Below are positions 20,645 through 31,800 of a stretch of DNA of 64,000 nt, one piece after another. A program made the position numbers and the translations under genes. The stretch lies in assembly GCA_007692755.1 (NCBI GenBank), contig REBL01000078.1, positions 25,751 through 89,750 on the forward strand, in the 5' to 3' direction. The number at the start of each line of letters is the position of its first letter. Positions within the stretch are counted from its first letter, which is position 1. Origin of the DNA: Nodularia sp. (in: cyanobacteria) (GTDB lineage: Bacteria; Cyanobacteriota; Cyanobacteriia; Cyanobacteriales; Nostocaceae). The notes beneath the pieces were generated by a model that saw only the letters and a program-made list of their open reading frames with translations, ran no database searches and was not told the origin of the DNA.

Positions 20645-21505
20645 ATGGCTATGAACATACAAACTATTGGTGTCATTGGATCTGGAGTGATGGGAATTGG
20701 TTTAGCACAAAACCTTGCACAAACAGACCATAAAGTAATTCTTTTGGATATTTCTGAGGAGATTTTGACACATGCAAAACAAAAAATTATAAATAACTTA
20801 CGTTTCCAAGGATTGTTTCAGAAAAATATCCAAAAGAATCATCTAGAAGAAGTGTTAAATAAAATTCAATTTTCGACAGACTATAATTTTCTCGCAAATG
20901 CTGAATTTATCATTGAAAATACAACTGAAAAATGGGATATAAAAAAAGAAGTCTATCAAAAACTTGATAAAGTCTGCACTAAAGAAACTATTTTTGCAGC
21001 AAATACATCGGCAATCTCTATTACTCGTATTGCTTCAGTAACTCAACGTAAGCATCAAGTGATTGGGATGCATTTCATGAATCCTGTTCCTATTAAACCA
21101 GTAGTAGAAATGATTCGCGGTTACCATACCTCAGAAGAAACTATTACCAAGGCTAAACAGGTATTGTTACAGATGGGTAAAGAAGGAATTTTAGTCAATG
21201 ATTCACCTGGTTTTGTATCTAATCGTGTGTTGATGTTAACCATCAATGAAGCTATTTGCTTACTGCAAGAGCAAGTTGCTTCAGCAGCCGAGGTGGATAG
21301 AATTTTTAAAACCTGCTTTGGTCATAAAATGGGACCACTGGAAACTGCTGATTTGATTGGGTTAGATACAATTTTGTTTTCCATTGAAGTTTTATATGAA
21401 AGTTTTAATGATAGTAAATATCGCCCATGTAATTTATTAATAAAAATGGTACATGCAGGCTTGTATGGACAAAAATGTGGACAAGGTTTTTATACCTATA
21501 ATTAA
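20645..21505 (+). CDS. 3-hydroxyacyl-CoA dehydrogenase-like (FkbK-like) enzyme of extender-unit synthesis
   Basis: GVIGSGVMGIGLAQNLAQ, HFMNPVPIKPVVEMI, NDSPGFVSNRVL. Confidence 0.85.
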   Translation: MAMNIQTIGVIGSGVMGIGLAQNLAQTDHKVILLDISEEILTHAKQKIINNLRFQGLFQKNIQKNHLEEVLNKIQFSTDYNFLANAEFIIENTTEKWDIKKEVYQKLDKVCTKETIFAANTSAISITRIASVTQRKHQVIGMHFMNPVPIKPVVEMIRGYHTSEETITKAKQVLLQMGKEGILVNDSPGFVSNRVLMLTINEAICLLQEQVASAAEVDRIFKTCFGHKMGPLETADLIGLDTILFSIEVLYESFNDSKYRPCNLLIKMVHAGLYGQKCGQGFYTYN

Positions 21506-21535
21506 GTAAATAAAAATATAATGAATGGGGAATTT

Positions 21536-21787
21536 ATGAAGGATAAGCAAGCAAAAATAAAGAACTTTATTTCACAGTTTTTTGTTAATTACGAAGTACA
21601 AGAAGAGGAAGATATTTTTGCCCTTGGTTTTGTTAATTCAATGTTTGCAATGCAACTTGTTTTATTTATAGAACAAGAGTTTAAAATTACAATTGTCAAC
21701 GAAGACCTGGAATTAAACAATTTTAGAACCATCAAGGCTATCACGGCATTACTTGAAAAAAAAATGGCTATGTCAATACATAATTAA
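21536..21787 (+). CDS. Discrete ACP (FkbJ-like)
   Basis: FALGFVNSMFAMQLVLFIEQEFKI carrier motif; between HADH and ACAD genes. Confidence 0.8.
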   Translation: MKDKQAKIKNFISQFFVNYEVQEEEDIFALGFVNSMFAMQLVLFIEQEFKITIVNEDLELNNFRTIKAITALLEKKMAMSIHN

Positions 21788-21791
21788 AGTT

Positions 21792-21987
21792 GGCTCTTCC
21801 GTACCTTGCTAGGCTAAATACGCCTGTAAATAAGTTTGAAACCCTTATTGGGCAATAATAACAGGCGTTATTCTTATCATTTGAGTCTTGGTGCTGAATT
21901 TGAGTTTGCAACGGCCCATAAGCCTTGATTTTAAAGGGGAATCCTGGGCTTTAATTAAAGTTTCAACATTTCTGCTACCGAAGAACC
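21792..21987. mobile_element. ISL3-like MITE / internally deleted IS
   Basis: Imperfect terminal inverted repeats GGCTCTTCCGTACC / GGTTCTTCGGTAGC (11/14), flanked by 8-bp near-duplications TTAAAGTT / TTAAACTT (7/8). Confidence 0.6.
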
Positions 21988-22010
21988 TTAAACTTTTTTT
22001 AGGCAATACT

Positions 22011-23177
22011 ATGAATCTAACATTAACAGAACAGCAAAAAGGCGAACAGGCTTCATTTCGCACCTTTGTAGAAACAGAAATTATCCCCTATGCAAATCAA
22101 TACGATCGCGACGAATATACACCTCCAAACCTAATTAAAAAGTTAGCACAAAATAAATATTTAGGTGCCATGTTACCTACAGAAATAGGTGGAGGTGGTA
22201 TGGATGCAATATCCTACGGACTCTTAAATGAAGAAATCGGACGAGGATGTTCTTCACTACGGAGTTTGATTACTGTTCACAACATGGTTGCTCATGCTCT
22301 AGTAAAATGGGGTAGTAAAATGCAACAAGAGTATTGGCTACCGCAATTGGCAGTAGGTGAAGTTACAGCTGCCTTTGCATTAAGTGAACCAAATGTAGGA
22401 AGTGATGCCAAAAGTATAGAAACTACAGCAACTCTTGTAGGAGATGCTTACATTTTAAATGGAAACAAGAAGTGGATTACTTATGGACAAATTGCAGATA
22501 TCTTCTTAGTATTTGCTTTATTTCAAAATAAACCTTCAGCTTTTCTCTTAGAAAAGAATACTCCAGGACTGACCATCAAACCAATTTCTGGAATGTTGGG
22601 TGTCAAAGCTTCAATGTTAGCACAAATGCATCTGGATAATTGTTGTATTCCTCAAAAAAATCTTGTGTGTAGGCATGGCTTTGGTTTTTCTCATGTAGCT
22701 TCTTCTGCACTTGATTGGGGAAGATACAGCGTTGCGTGGGGTTGCGTAGGGATTACCCAAGCTTGTTTAGAAGCTTGTCTTCAGTATACAAGTCAACGCA
22801 AACAGTTTGATGTCTATCTTAAAGACCATCAATTAATTCGTCAATTAATTACTCAAACCATTGTTAATGTCAAAGCAGCAAGATTACTCTGTTACAGAGC
22901 TGGCTATCTCAAAGTAACTAGCGACCCAATATCAATTATGGAAACTGCAATTGCCAAATATTTTGCCTCCACAATTGCAACAAAAGTAGCAAATGATGCT
23001 GTACAAATTCATGGCGCTAATGGTTGTAGTTGTGATTATTCTGTTCAAAGGTATTTGCGCGATGCCAAAATTATGGAAATCATTGAAGGTAGCACTCAAA
23101 TTCAAGAACTTACTATAGCCGAATATGGCTACCAAGAATATAAAATACCTGAAGCTATTTCGTTTCTGAATAATTAA
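22011..23177 (+). CDS. Acyl-CoA dehydrogenase-like (FkbI-like)
   Basis: AFALSEPNVGSDAKSIETTA, NGNKKWITYG, CSCDYSVQRYLRDAKIMEIIEGSTQIQ; likely ATG 22011. Confidence 0.85.
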   Translation: MNLTLTEQQKGEQASFRTFVETEIIPYANQYDRDEYTPPNLIKKLAQNKYLGAMLPTEIGGGGMDAISYGLLNEEIGRGCSSLRSLITVHNMVAHALVKWGSKMQQEYWLPQLAVGEVTAAFALSEPNVGSDAKSIETTATLVGDAYILNGNKKWITYGQIADIFLVFALFQNKPSAFLLEKNTPGLTIKPISGMLGVKASMLAQMHLDNCCIPQKNLVCRHGFGFSHVASSALDWGRYSVAWGCVGITQACLEACLQYTSQRKQFDVYLKDHQLIRQLITQTIVNVKAARLLCYRAGYLKVTSDPISIMETAIAKYFASTIATKVANDAVQIHGANGCSCDYSVQRYLRDAKIMEIIEGSTQIQELTIAEYGYQEYKIPEAISFLNN

Positions 23178-23195
23178 CGAGAAGTATAAAAATTA

Positions 23196-24266
23196 ATGAT
23201 TAATTTGAAATCTGAACAAATACATAGCGATGCATATCAACACAAAATTATTAAGTGCTTGGTGTGGGATTTAGATAATACTTTGTGGCATGGTGTGTTA
23301 CTAGAGGATAAACATGTCAATTTACATGATGATGTAATTCATATTATTAAAACTTTAGATAGTCGAGGAATTTTACAATCAATTGCCAGTAAGAATGATC
23401 ATAAGCGAGCAATGGACAAACTACAAGAATGGGGCTTGCAAGAATATTTTCTCTATCCTCAGATTAATTGGAACTCTAAAGCTCATTCAATTCAAAAAAT
23501 TTCTCAATCGATTAACATTTCCCTAGAGAACATCGCTTTTATTGATGACCAGGATTTTGAATTAGCAGAAGTTAGGTGTTATTATCCGCAGGTTATTTGT
23601 TTTCAAGCATCAGATTTAAGGCAGCTTCTAGATATACCTGAAATGAATCCCTCTTTGATTACAGAAGATGCCAAACAAAGGCGAATGATGTACCTTAGCG
23701 ATATAAATCGCAAACAGGATGAGGAGACATTCTTTGGCTCCCAAGAAGAATTTTTAGCAACTCTTAATATGCATTTGACTATTTCATCTGCACAAATTGA
23801 AGATTTACAGCGCGCTTCAGAACTAACAGTTAGGACTCACCAACTAAATACAACAGGTTATACATACTCCTATGAAGAACTCAATCATTTTCGACAATCA
23901 GATCAGCATAAACTGTTAATTGCCGAATTAAACGATAAATATGGGAATTACGGAAAAATCGGGCTGGCGTTAATTGAATGTCAACCTGATAAGTGGACAA
24001 TTCAACTCTTACTAATGTCTTGCCGCGTTATGTCTAGAGGGGTAGGCACAGTTATATTGAACTATCTGATTAAATTAGCTCAAGATCATCATGTAACTTT
24101 ATATGCTCAATTTGTTGCTAATAATCAAAATCGCATGATGTATATAACTTATAAGTTTGCGGGATTTGAAGAATTTAAAAGCTGTGAAAAATTGACATTA
24201 TTAACACATAATTTTTCACAAGTTCAGCCATTTCCTGAGTATATGACTATAGAAATTAAAAATTAA
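23196..24266 (+). CDS. FkbH-like HAD-superfamily glyceryl-ACP synthase
   Basis: CLVWDLDNTLWHGVLLED, SIASKND, FIDDQDFE, C-terminal GNAT-like region LLMSCRVMSRGVGT. Confidence 0.9.
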   Translation: MINLKSEQIHSDAYQHKIIKCLVWDLDNTLWHGVLLEDKHVNLHDDVIHIIKTLDSRGILQSIASKNDHKRAMDKLQEWGLQEYFLYPQINWNSKAHSIQKISQSINISLENIAFIDDQDFELAEVRCYYPQVICFQASDLRQLLDIPEMNPSLITEDAKQRRMMYLSDINRKQDEETFFGSQEEFLATLNMHLTISSAQIEDLQRASELTVRTHQLNTTGYTYSYEELNHFRQSDQHKLLIAELNDKYGNYGKIGLALIECQPDKWTIQLLLMSCRVMSRGVGTVILNYLIKLAQDHHVTLYAQFVANNQNRMMYITYKFAGFEEFKSCEKLTLLTHNFSQVQPFPEYMTIEIKN

Positions 24267-24270
24267 TTAT

Positions 24271-27200
24271 ATGGAGTTGGAAATCATGTCATCAGAAAGA
24301 GAAATTGTATCCTTAAAATATCAACTTTCCCCAGTCAAAAAAGCATTGCTGGAAAAACGCTTACAAGGGAAAAATGAAAAAAAATTATCCCCCTCTGCAC
24401 GAGAACAACTACCGAAGATAGTACCTAATATAGAAGAGCGCTACCAACCTTTTCCCTTAACTCATATTCAACAAGCTTATTGGATTGGTCGCCAAGGCGA
24501 TTTTGAACTAGGTAATGTATCCACTCATGGATATTTAGAAATAGAAACCGTCAATTTACACATCCCCAAATTACAAACAGCTTGGCAACGCCTGATTAAT
24601 CAGCATGAAATGTTACGGGTAATCGTAGAAACTAATGGACAACAACGAATTTTGTCACAAGTACCGCCTTATCAGATTCCAGTCGTGGACTTGCGCGGTA
24701 AAAATCCTGATCTGGTGGTTGACCAATTGGCAGCCATTCGCGATCGCCTGTCTCACCAAATCTTCTCAGCCGACCAATGGCCCTTGTTTGAATTTTGTGC
24801 TGTTCAGTTAGATGAGAACAAAGTCAGGCTTTGTATTAGCTTAGATGTATTGATTGGTGATGCTTGGAGTTTTGAGATATTTTTGGGAGAACTAGCACAA
24901 CTAATCCAAAATCCCGATTTTGATTTACCTCAATATCAACTTTCTTTTCGAGATTATGTTCTAGCGGAAATTGCCTTACGAGAGACAAAACTCTACCAGC
25001 GATCGCAAGCATATTGGCAATGTCGCCTCCCTACCCTACCAGCTTCTCCCGAACTACCTTTAGTTAAAAATCTAGCGAGTATCAATTCCCCCCATTTTGT
25101 CCGTCGCACAGGTAAATTGCCTAATTCTGTGTGGAGTCGCCTAAAAAATAGAGCTCGTGAGGATAATTTAACGCCATCAGGGTTAATTCTGGCAGCATTT
25201 GCCGAAATTATCACTCTTTGGAGTAAAAATCCCCAATTTACCATCAATATCACTTTATTTAATCGTCTGCCGATGCACCCGGAAGTCAATCAGATTGTTG
25301 GTGACTTCACATCCTTAAACTTGCTAGCAGTAGACAATTCCGGGCAAGATTCCTTTACAGCGCGATCGCAACGTATCCAAAAACAACTATGGCATGACCT
25401 AGAACATCGTTATTACAGTGGTGTGCAAGTATTACGAGATTTAGCACGCATCCAACAGCGCCCTTTTGGGGCATTAATGCCGGTTGTCTTCACCAGTATG
25501 CTTACCCAAGAAAGCCTCAGCCGAGAAAAATTCACCGATAATTCATCCAGCGCACAATCTGCATCTATCCATCGCCTGGGGGAACTAACATACATGATTA
25601 CCCAAACCCCCCAAGTTTATCTAGACCATCAGGTATATGAAACAGCCGGAACTTTAGTATTCAGCTGGGATGCAGTCGAGGAGGTTTTTCCTCCTGGTTT
25701 GTTAGATGATATGTTTACTGCATATAGCAACTTCCTAGAAAACCTTGCGAATCATGATCAACTGTGGCAAACTCCCACTCGACAACTGCTACCAACCGCA
25801 CACATCGCCCAACAAGCCGCAATCAATGCTACTCAGGTACAGCTTGCCGAATCAACTTTACTTCATGACTTGTTCTTAGCTCAAGTACCTTTGCACCCGC
25901 AAAAGGCAGCGATTGTAACTCCTCATTACAATCTAACTTATCAAGAGTTAAGTTTACGTGTTTACCAACTTGCTCACCAACTCCGGCAACTAGGTGCTCA
26001 CCCCAACCAACTAGTTGCAATTGTCATGACCAAAGGATGGGAGCAAATCCTCGCCTCATTAAGTATCCTCGTTGCGGGTGCTGCATACGTACCCATTGAC
26101 CCTAACCTCCCCCAAGAAAGGTGTTGGCATCTATTGCAACAGTCACAAGTAAAAGTAGTACTTACCCAATCTCCACTCGACGCCTCTTTAGAATGGCCAC
26201 AATACATCACACGCCTGTGTATAGATCATCTCCCACCCCCCAGCCATATTGAACTACTCGAATCTGTGCAGCAACCTGATGATTTAGCCTACGTCATCTA
26301 CACTTCTGGTTCTACTGGCTTACCTAAAGGAGTAATGATTAACCATCAAGGTGCCGTCAATACTATCCTTGACGTTAACCAGCGTTTTAAAGTGACCGCA
26401 GAAGACAAAGTATTTGCCCTGTCATCCCTCAGTTTCGATTTGTCAGTATACGACATCTTCGGCACTCTCGCCGCAGGAGGAACCCTGGTAATCCCCGATG
26501 CAGAGTCCACTAAAAATCCGGCTGATTGGGTGCAGTTAATCACTCAACAGCAGATAACTATTTGGAATTCGGTACCAGCATTAATGCAGATGCTAGTTGA
26601 GTATGTAGGCGATGAACATTCATCCTTACCTCAATCACTACGGTTAGTCATGTTAAGCGGGGATTGGTTGCCTGTAAGTTTACCTGAACAAATTCGTACT
26701 TTGTTGAAAAATGCCCAAGTGATCAGTTTAGGAGGCGCGACAGAAGCCTCGATTTGGTCAATTTTCTACACTATTGACCAAGTTGATCCCACCTGGAAAA
26801 GTATCCCTTACGGTCGTCCCTTAGCAAACCAACACTTTTACGTCCTGAATGCCGCACTAGAACCTTGTCCTACCTGGGTTTCTGGACAGCTTTACATTGG
26901 CGGGGTCGGACTAGCATTAGGCTACTGGCACAATCCCGAAAAAACCAATAGCAGCTTCTTCATTCATCCTCAAACTCAAGAGCGATTATATAAAACTGGT
27001 GACTTAGGCAGGTATTTACCAGATGGCAATATTGAATTCCTCGGACGAGAAGATTATCAAGTGAAAGTTAATGGCTATCGCATCGAATTGGGTGAGATTG
27101 AAGCAACTCTAGAACAACATTCTGCTGTCAAAGAGGTAGTAGTAACTGCTGTAGAAGAGTTCAAAGATAATCAGCAATTAATAGCCTATATAGTGCCGAA

Positions 27201-28890
27201 TGAGAATGCCTCTAGTCTTTTTCAAACCGAATCTACGGACTTTTTCCACATCCAACAACTTTGGCCTTCTTTAGTCAAAACTGGACACCAACAAGCACAG
27301 CAGAATTTTTGGGATATCGACCTGCAAACCTTTTCGCAATTTTGGCAACACCAAAACTATTTATATGTGATTTCCGTATGTCGTGCCCTGAGAAAACTGG
27401 GTGTTTATCATACAGTAGGGCAAAACTATAACATTGATGATTTGCTCTGTCAATGTCAGATTGCCCCTCGTTACCGCAAATGGTTAGAGAGAGCATTAAA
27501 AGAACTAGTAAAAGAAGGGTTATTACAGCAAAATGGTGAAGTGTTTACCAGCCTCAGGGAATTCCCTAATTTTGTTGCTCAAAATCTCCCAGCAGACGTG
27601 GCAGCAATACTGTCACAAAGTAATGAATTTACTAAAGTTTGGTTAGAAATTTTAACACCAGATAATACAGAAAACCTGGCAGATATTATTACTGAAAGTG
27701 TACATTCTGCCCAATTTTATGTTGATGAAAAGATTACAGCTTTCTATCAAAAAATGTTTGGCTATTGCCATGCTATTTTTCGGGAAATTATCAAAACTGT
27801 AGTGCAAAATTTGCAGCCAGACCAATACCTACGGATTTTAGAAGTCGGCGGTGGTTATGGTTCTAGTACAATGCATTTATTGCCACTTTTACCACCAGAG
27901 AAAACTTCTTATGTTTTCACTGATATTTCTCAATTTTTTCTTCAGAATGCTCAGGAAAAGTTTGGTAATTATCCCTTCGTTAGTTATGATCTCTTAGACT
28001 TTGATCAAAATCCTCAAGAACAAGGTTATCAAGCCCATAGTTTTGATGTAATTATTGCCTCCAGTGCCCTGCACGACACTCGTAACATAGAGAAAACATT
28101 GCAGTATCTTAACTCTTTGCTGACTGCCAATGGTTTACTATTCATCATTGAAGAAACTAAATTTCACCGTTCTTTTGATTTGCACATGGGCATTCAGCAG
28201 GGATTTGATCGATTTGCAGATGAACCCTTAAGGTCTAATCATCCCCTGCTATCTAGAAAACAATGGCAAAAAATTCTCTCCCATCAAGGATTTGTAGAAA
28301 GTGTAGTTTTTAATCACCCAGGTTACATTGCTGATTTTATCGGCATTGATGTTTTGGTTGCTCGCAGTTCACCCACAGTCAGTCGCTTTTATCCCCAACA
28401 ATTGCGAGATTTTCTTGCCAAAAAGCTGCCTGAGTATATGATACCCGCCAATTTTATTCTCCTGGATGCTCTGCCCTTGACCGCCAACGGAAAATTAAAT
28501 CGCCTCGCTTTACCAACTCTCAAAGGTCGTCGTCCAACTTTGCCAACGACTTATGTGATGCCGCAAACCAAGACAGAAAAAGCTATTGCCTCAGTTTGGC
28601 AAGAAGTACTACAAGTTAAACAAGTGGGAATTCAAGATAATTTCTTTGATTTGGGAGGCGATTCATTACTACTAGTAAAAATGCAAGTCAAATTGACAGA
28701 AATATTAAACACAGAGTTACCAATTATAGAAATGCTGAAATATCCAACAATAGCATCTCTGACTGAATATTTCAGCCAACAAAAAAGTAGAGAAATGGCA
28801 TCTAAACAAGGTCGCGATCGCGCTCACTATCGTCATGTTTTGAAATCTGCTAGAAATCAACAACGCAAATCTGCCACAAGCGACAATTAA
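24271..28890 (+). CDS. NRPS: Cy-A(Cys)-MT-PCP
   Basis: Cy DVLIGD; code DLYNMSLIW(K); MT LEVGGGYGSST inserted before the A-domain tail; PCP FFDLGGDSLL. Confidence 0.92.
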   Translation: MELEIMSSEREIVSLKYQLSPVKKALLEKRLQGKNEKKLSPSAREQLPKIVPNIEERYQPFPLTHIQQAYWIGRQGDFELGNVSTHGYLEIETVNLHIPKLQTAWQRLINQHEMLRVIVETNGQQRILSQVPPYQIPVVDLRGKNPDLVVDQLAAIRDRLSHQIFSADQWPLFEFCAVQLDENKVRLCISLDVLIGDAWSFEIFLGELAQLIQNPDFDLPQYQLSFRDYVLAEIALRETKLYQRSQAYWQCRLPTLPASPELPLVKNLASINSPHFVRRTGKLPNSVWSRLKNRAREDNLTPSGLILAAFAEIITLWSKNPQFTINITLFNRLPMHPEVNQIVGDFTSLNLLAVDNSGQDSFTARSQRIQKQLWHDLEHRYYSGVQVLRDLARIQQRPFGALMPVVFTSMLTQESLSREKFTDNSSSAQSASIHRLGELTYMITQTPQVYLDHQVYETAGTLVFSWDAVEEVFPPGLLDDMFTAYSNFLENLANHDQLWQTPTRQLLPTAHIAQQAAINATQVQLAESTLLHDLFLAQVPLHPQKAAIVTPHYNLTYQELSLRVYQLAHQLRQLGAHPNQLVAIVMTKGWEQILASLSILVAGAAYVPIDPNLPQERCWHLLQQSQVKVVLTQSPLDASLEWPQYITRLCIDHLPPPSHIELLESVQQPDDLAYVIYTSGSTGLPKGVMINHQGAVNTILDVNQRFKVTAEDKVFALSSLSFDLSVYDIFGTLAAGGTLVIPDAESTKNPADWVQLITQQQITIWNSVPALMQMLVEYVGDEHSSLPQSLRLVMLSGDWLPVSLPEQIRTLLKNAQVISLGGATEASIWSIFYTIDQVDPTWKSIPYGRPLANQHFYVLNAALEPCPTWVSGQLYIGGVGLALGYWHNPEKTNSSFFIHPQTQERLYKTGDLGRYLPDGNIEFLGREDYQVKVNGYRIELGEIEATLEQHSAVKEVVVTAVEEFKDNQQLIAYIVPNENASSLFQTESTDFFHIQQLWPSLVKTGHQQAQQNFWDIDLQTFSQFWQHQNYLYVISVCRALRKLGVYHTVGQNYNIDDLLCQCQIAPRYRKWLERALKELVKEGLLQQNGEVFTSLREFPNFVAQNLPADVAAILSQSNEFTKVWLEILTPDNTENLADIITESVHSAQFYVDEKITAFYQKMFGYCHAIFREIIKTVVQNLQPDQYLRILEVGGGYGSSTMHLLPLLPPEKTSYVFTDISQFFLQNAQEKFGNYPFVSYDLLDFDQNPQEQGYQAHSFDVIIASSALHDTRNIEKTLQYLNSLLTANGLLFIIEETKFHRSFDLHMGIQQGFDRFADEPLRSNHPLLSRKQWQKILSHQGFVESVVFNHPGYIADFIGIDVLVARSSPTVSRFYPQQLRDFLAKKLPEYMIPANFILLDALPLTANGKLNRLALPTLKGRRPTLPTTYVMPQTKTEKAIASVWQEVLQVKQVGIQDNFFDLGGDSLLLVKMQVKLTEILNTELPIIEMLKYPTIASLTEYFSQQKSREMASKQGRDRAHYRHVLKSARNQQRKSATSDN

Positions 28891-28899
28891 TTATTTTTT

Positions 28900-31800
28900 A
28901 TGAGCAATAATTCCGAAATAGCTATTATTGGGATGTCCTGCCGTTTTCCAGGGGCAAATAATATTGATGAATTTTGGCAAAATTTACGCGATGGTGTCGA
29001 ATCTATTTCCTTTTTTGATGAGCCAGAACTTCTGACTTCAGGTATAGATGCAACCTTGCTCAATCATCCCAATTATGTCAAAGCCAATGGGGTGATATCT
29101 GGCATTGATATGTTTGATGCTGCTTTTTTTAACTTTAGTGCTAGGGAAGCAGAAATGCTAGACCCACAACATCGTCTATTGCTGGAACACGCCTGGGAAG
29201 CCATAGAACAGGCAGGTTACGACACAGAAAGCTATACAGGTGCTATTGGTATTTATGCAGGTTCAGAAATCAGCACTTACCTACTGCATAACATTTATCC
29301 ACAATTAGAACCACAAGAGCAATTTTCCGCCATCCTGGCTAACGATAAAGATTATCTCTGCACACGAGTATCCTATAAATTAAATCTGAAAGGGCCTGCG
29401 GTCACAGTTCAAACTGCCTGTTCGACTTCTTTAGTTGCGATCCACTGCGCTTGTCAAAGTTTACTTAACGGTGAATGTGATATGGCCTTGGCAGGTGGTG
29501 TTTCCGTCCGCACTCCCCCAAAATCTGGGTATTTGTATCAAAAAGACATGATATTTTCCCCAGACGGACACTGCCGCAGCTTTGATATCCAAGCACAGGG
29601 AACAGTTTTCGGTAGTGGTGTAGGTATAGTTGTCCTCAAGCGGTTAGCTGATGCGATCGCTGACAAAGATTGCATTCACGCTATCATCAAAGGTTCAGCC
29701 ATTAATAACGATGGTTCTCTCAAACTTGGTTATACAGCTCCTAGTATCGACCAGCAAACGAGTGTGATTGCAGAAGCTCAATCCATTGCCGCAGTTGAGC
29801 CACAAACCATCACCTACATTGAAGCCCACGGTACAGCCACAGAACTCGGTGACCCGATTGAAATTGCTGCACTTACCCAAGCATTTCCCATTACCAATCA
29901 ACGTCAAAGTTGGTGTGCCATTGGTTCAGTCAAAACTAATATTGGACATTTAGGTTCAGCTGCTGGGGTAGCTGGTTTAATTAAAACTATCCTCGCCCTC
30001 AAACATCAACAGATTCCCCCCACATTACATTTTGTCGCCCCTAATCCCAAAATTGATTTTCTCAATAGTCCCTTTTACGTCAACACTCAACTTTGTCAAT
30101 GGCAACCAAGCAACACTCCTCGCCGTGCCGGTGTTAGTTCTCTCGGCGTTGGGGGGACAAATGTGCATATTGTTCTCGAAGAAGCGCCCTTGCCAATGCC
30201 GTTGCCCAATTCCCCACCGTGGCAGTTGCTGGTCTTATCTGCTCAAACCCCTACCGCTTTGGCAACAGCGACAACTAATTTAGCCACTCACCTGCAACAG
30301 CATCCCCAACTAAATTTGGCTGATGTTGCCCATACACTGCAAGTTGGTCGCCGTGCTTGGGATTATCGCCAAATCACCGTCTGCCAAAACCTTAAAGATG
30401 CCATCATCGCCCTATCCGATCCGCAACGAGTTATTGCCCACCACCTCAAACCTAGTCATCGCCCCGTCGTCATGATGTTTTCTGGACAGGGTACGCAGTA
30501 CGTCAACATGACAAGGGAACTTTACCAGACTTCTTCTAGCTTTAGCGAACATATTGATCGCTGCTGTCAAATACTGACACCGCATTTAGGTTTCGACCTG
30601 CGAACATTGCTGTACCCCAATCCAGACCAAATCGAAGTCGCATCGGCACAACTGCTACAGACCGCCATTGCCCAACCTGCACTGTTTGTGATTGAGTATG
30701 CCTTAGCCCAGTTCTATATAGAATTGGGAATAAATCTAGTTGCCGCCATTGGTCACAGCATCGGGGAATATGTCGCCGCCACCCTAGCAGGTGTATTCTC
30801 TCTGGAAGATGCTTTAGCTGTAGTTGCTGCTAGAGGACAATTAATGCAACAACTACCACCCGGTAGTATGTTAGCTGTGCCACTATCTGAGTTCCAAGTG
30901 CAACCGCTTTTAGGCACAACCCTTTCCCTTGCAGCCATTAACGGATTATCTGCCTGTGTTGTGTCTGGTGCGACAGCAGATATAGAAGCACTACAAAACC
31001 ATCTCGTAGCTCAAGGTGTGAATTGTCGTCGTCTGCATACTTCCCATGCCTTTCATTCAGGGATGATGCAGCCAATTGTTAACCCTTTTACTGAACGAGT
31101 CCAACAAATTCATCTTCGACCTCCTCAAATTCCCTACATATCTAACGTCACCGGCACCTGGATTACAGAACAACAAGCCACGGATGCCCACTATTGGGCA
31201 AAGCATCTGCGGCAAACCGTGCGTTTTGCATCAGGTTTGCAAACATTGCTGAAGGAATCCTCACCAATTTTATTGGAAGTGGGGCCTGGTCGAACATTGA
31301 GTAAACTTGCCAAACAGCACCCAGATCCTGCTTTGGCTGTGTTCACTTCGGTACGCCATCCCCAAGAAGACCAATCAGATGTAGCATTTTTATTAAATAC
31401 AATTGGTCAGATGTGGTTATTGGGAGTTAAACTCAATTGGTCAGGATTGTATCCTCATGAATCACGCCAACGTCTCCCCTTACCAACTTATCCCTTTGAA
31501 CGTCAGCGCTATTGGATTGAACCCCCTCAACTCAGACAACATCAGCCTGTTTCTGCCTCACCAAGTCAGAAATTAGATATTGCTGACTGGTTCAATATGC
31601 CTTTTTGGAAGCAATCTGCACCGCCCTCTTTACTGCCAACCAGGAACTTACTGCCCCGTCCAGACTCCTGTACACTGGTATTTCTCGATGACTGCGGTGT
31701 AGGTTCCCAATTGGTAGAACAGCTAGAACAAGCAGGGACAAATGTGGTAGTGGTTAAAATCGGTCAGGTTTTCTCACCATTGAACATACACCCCACAGTC

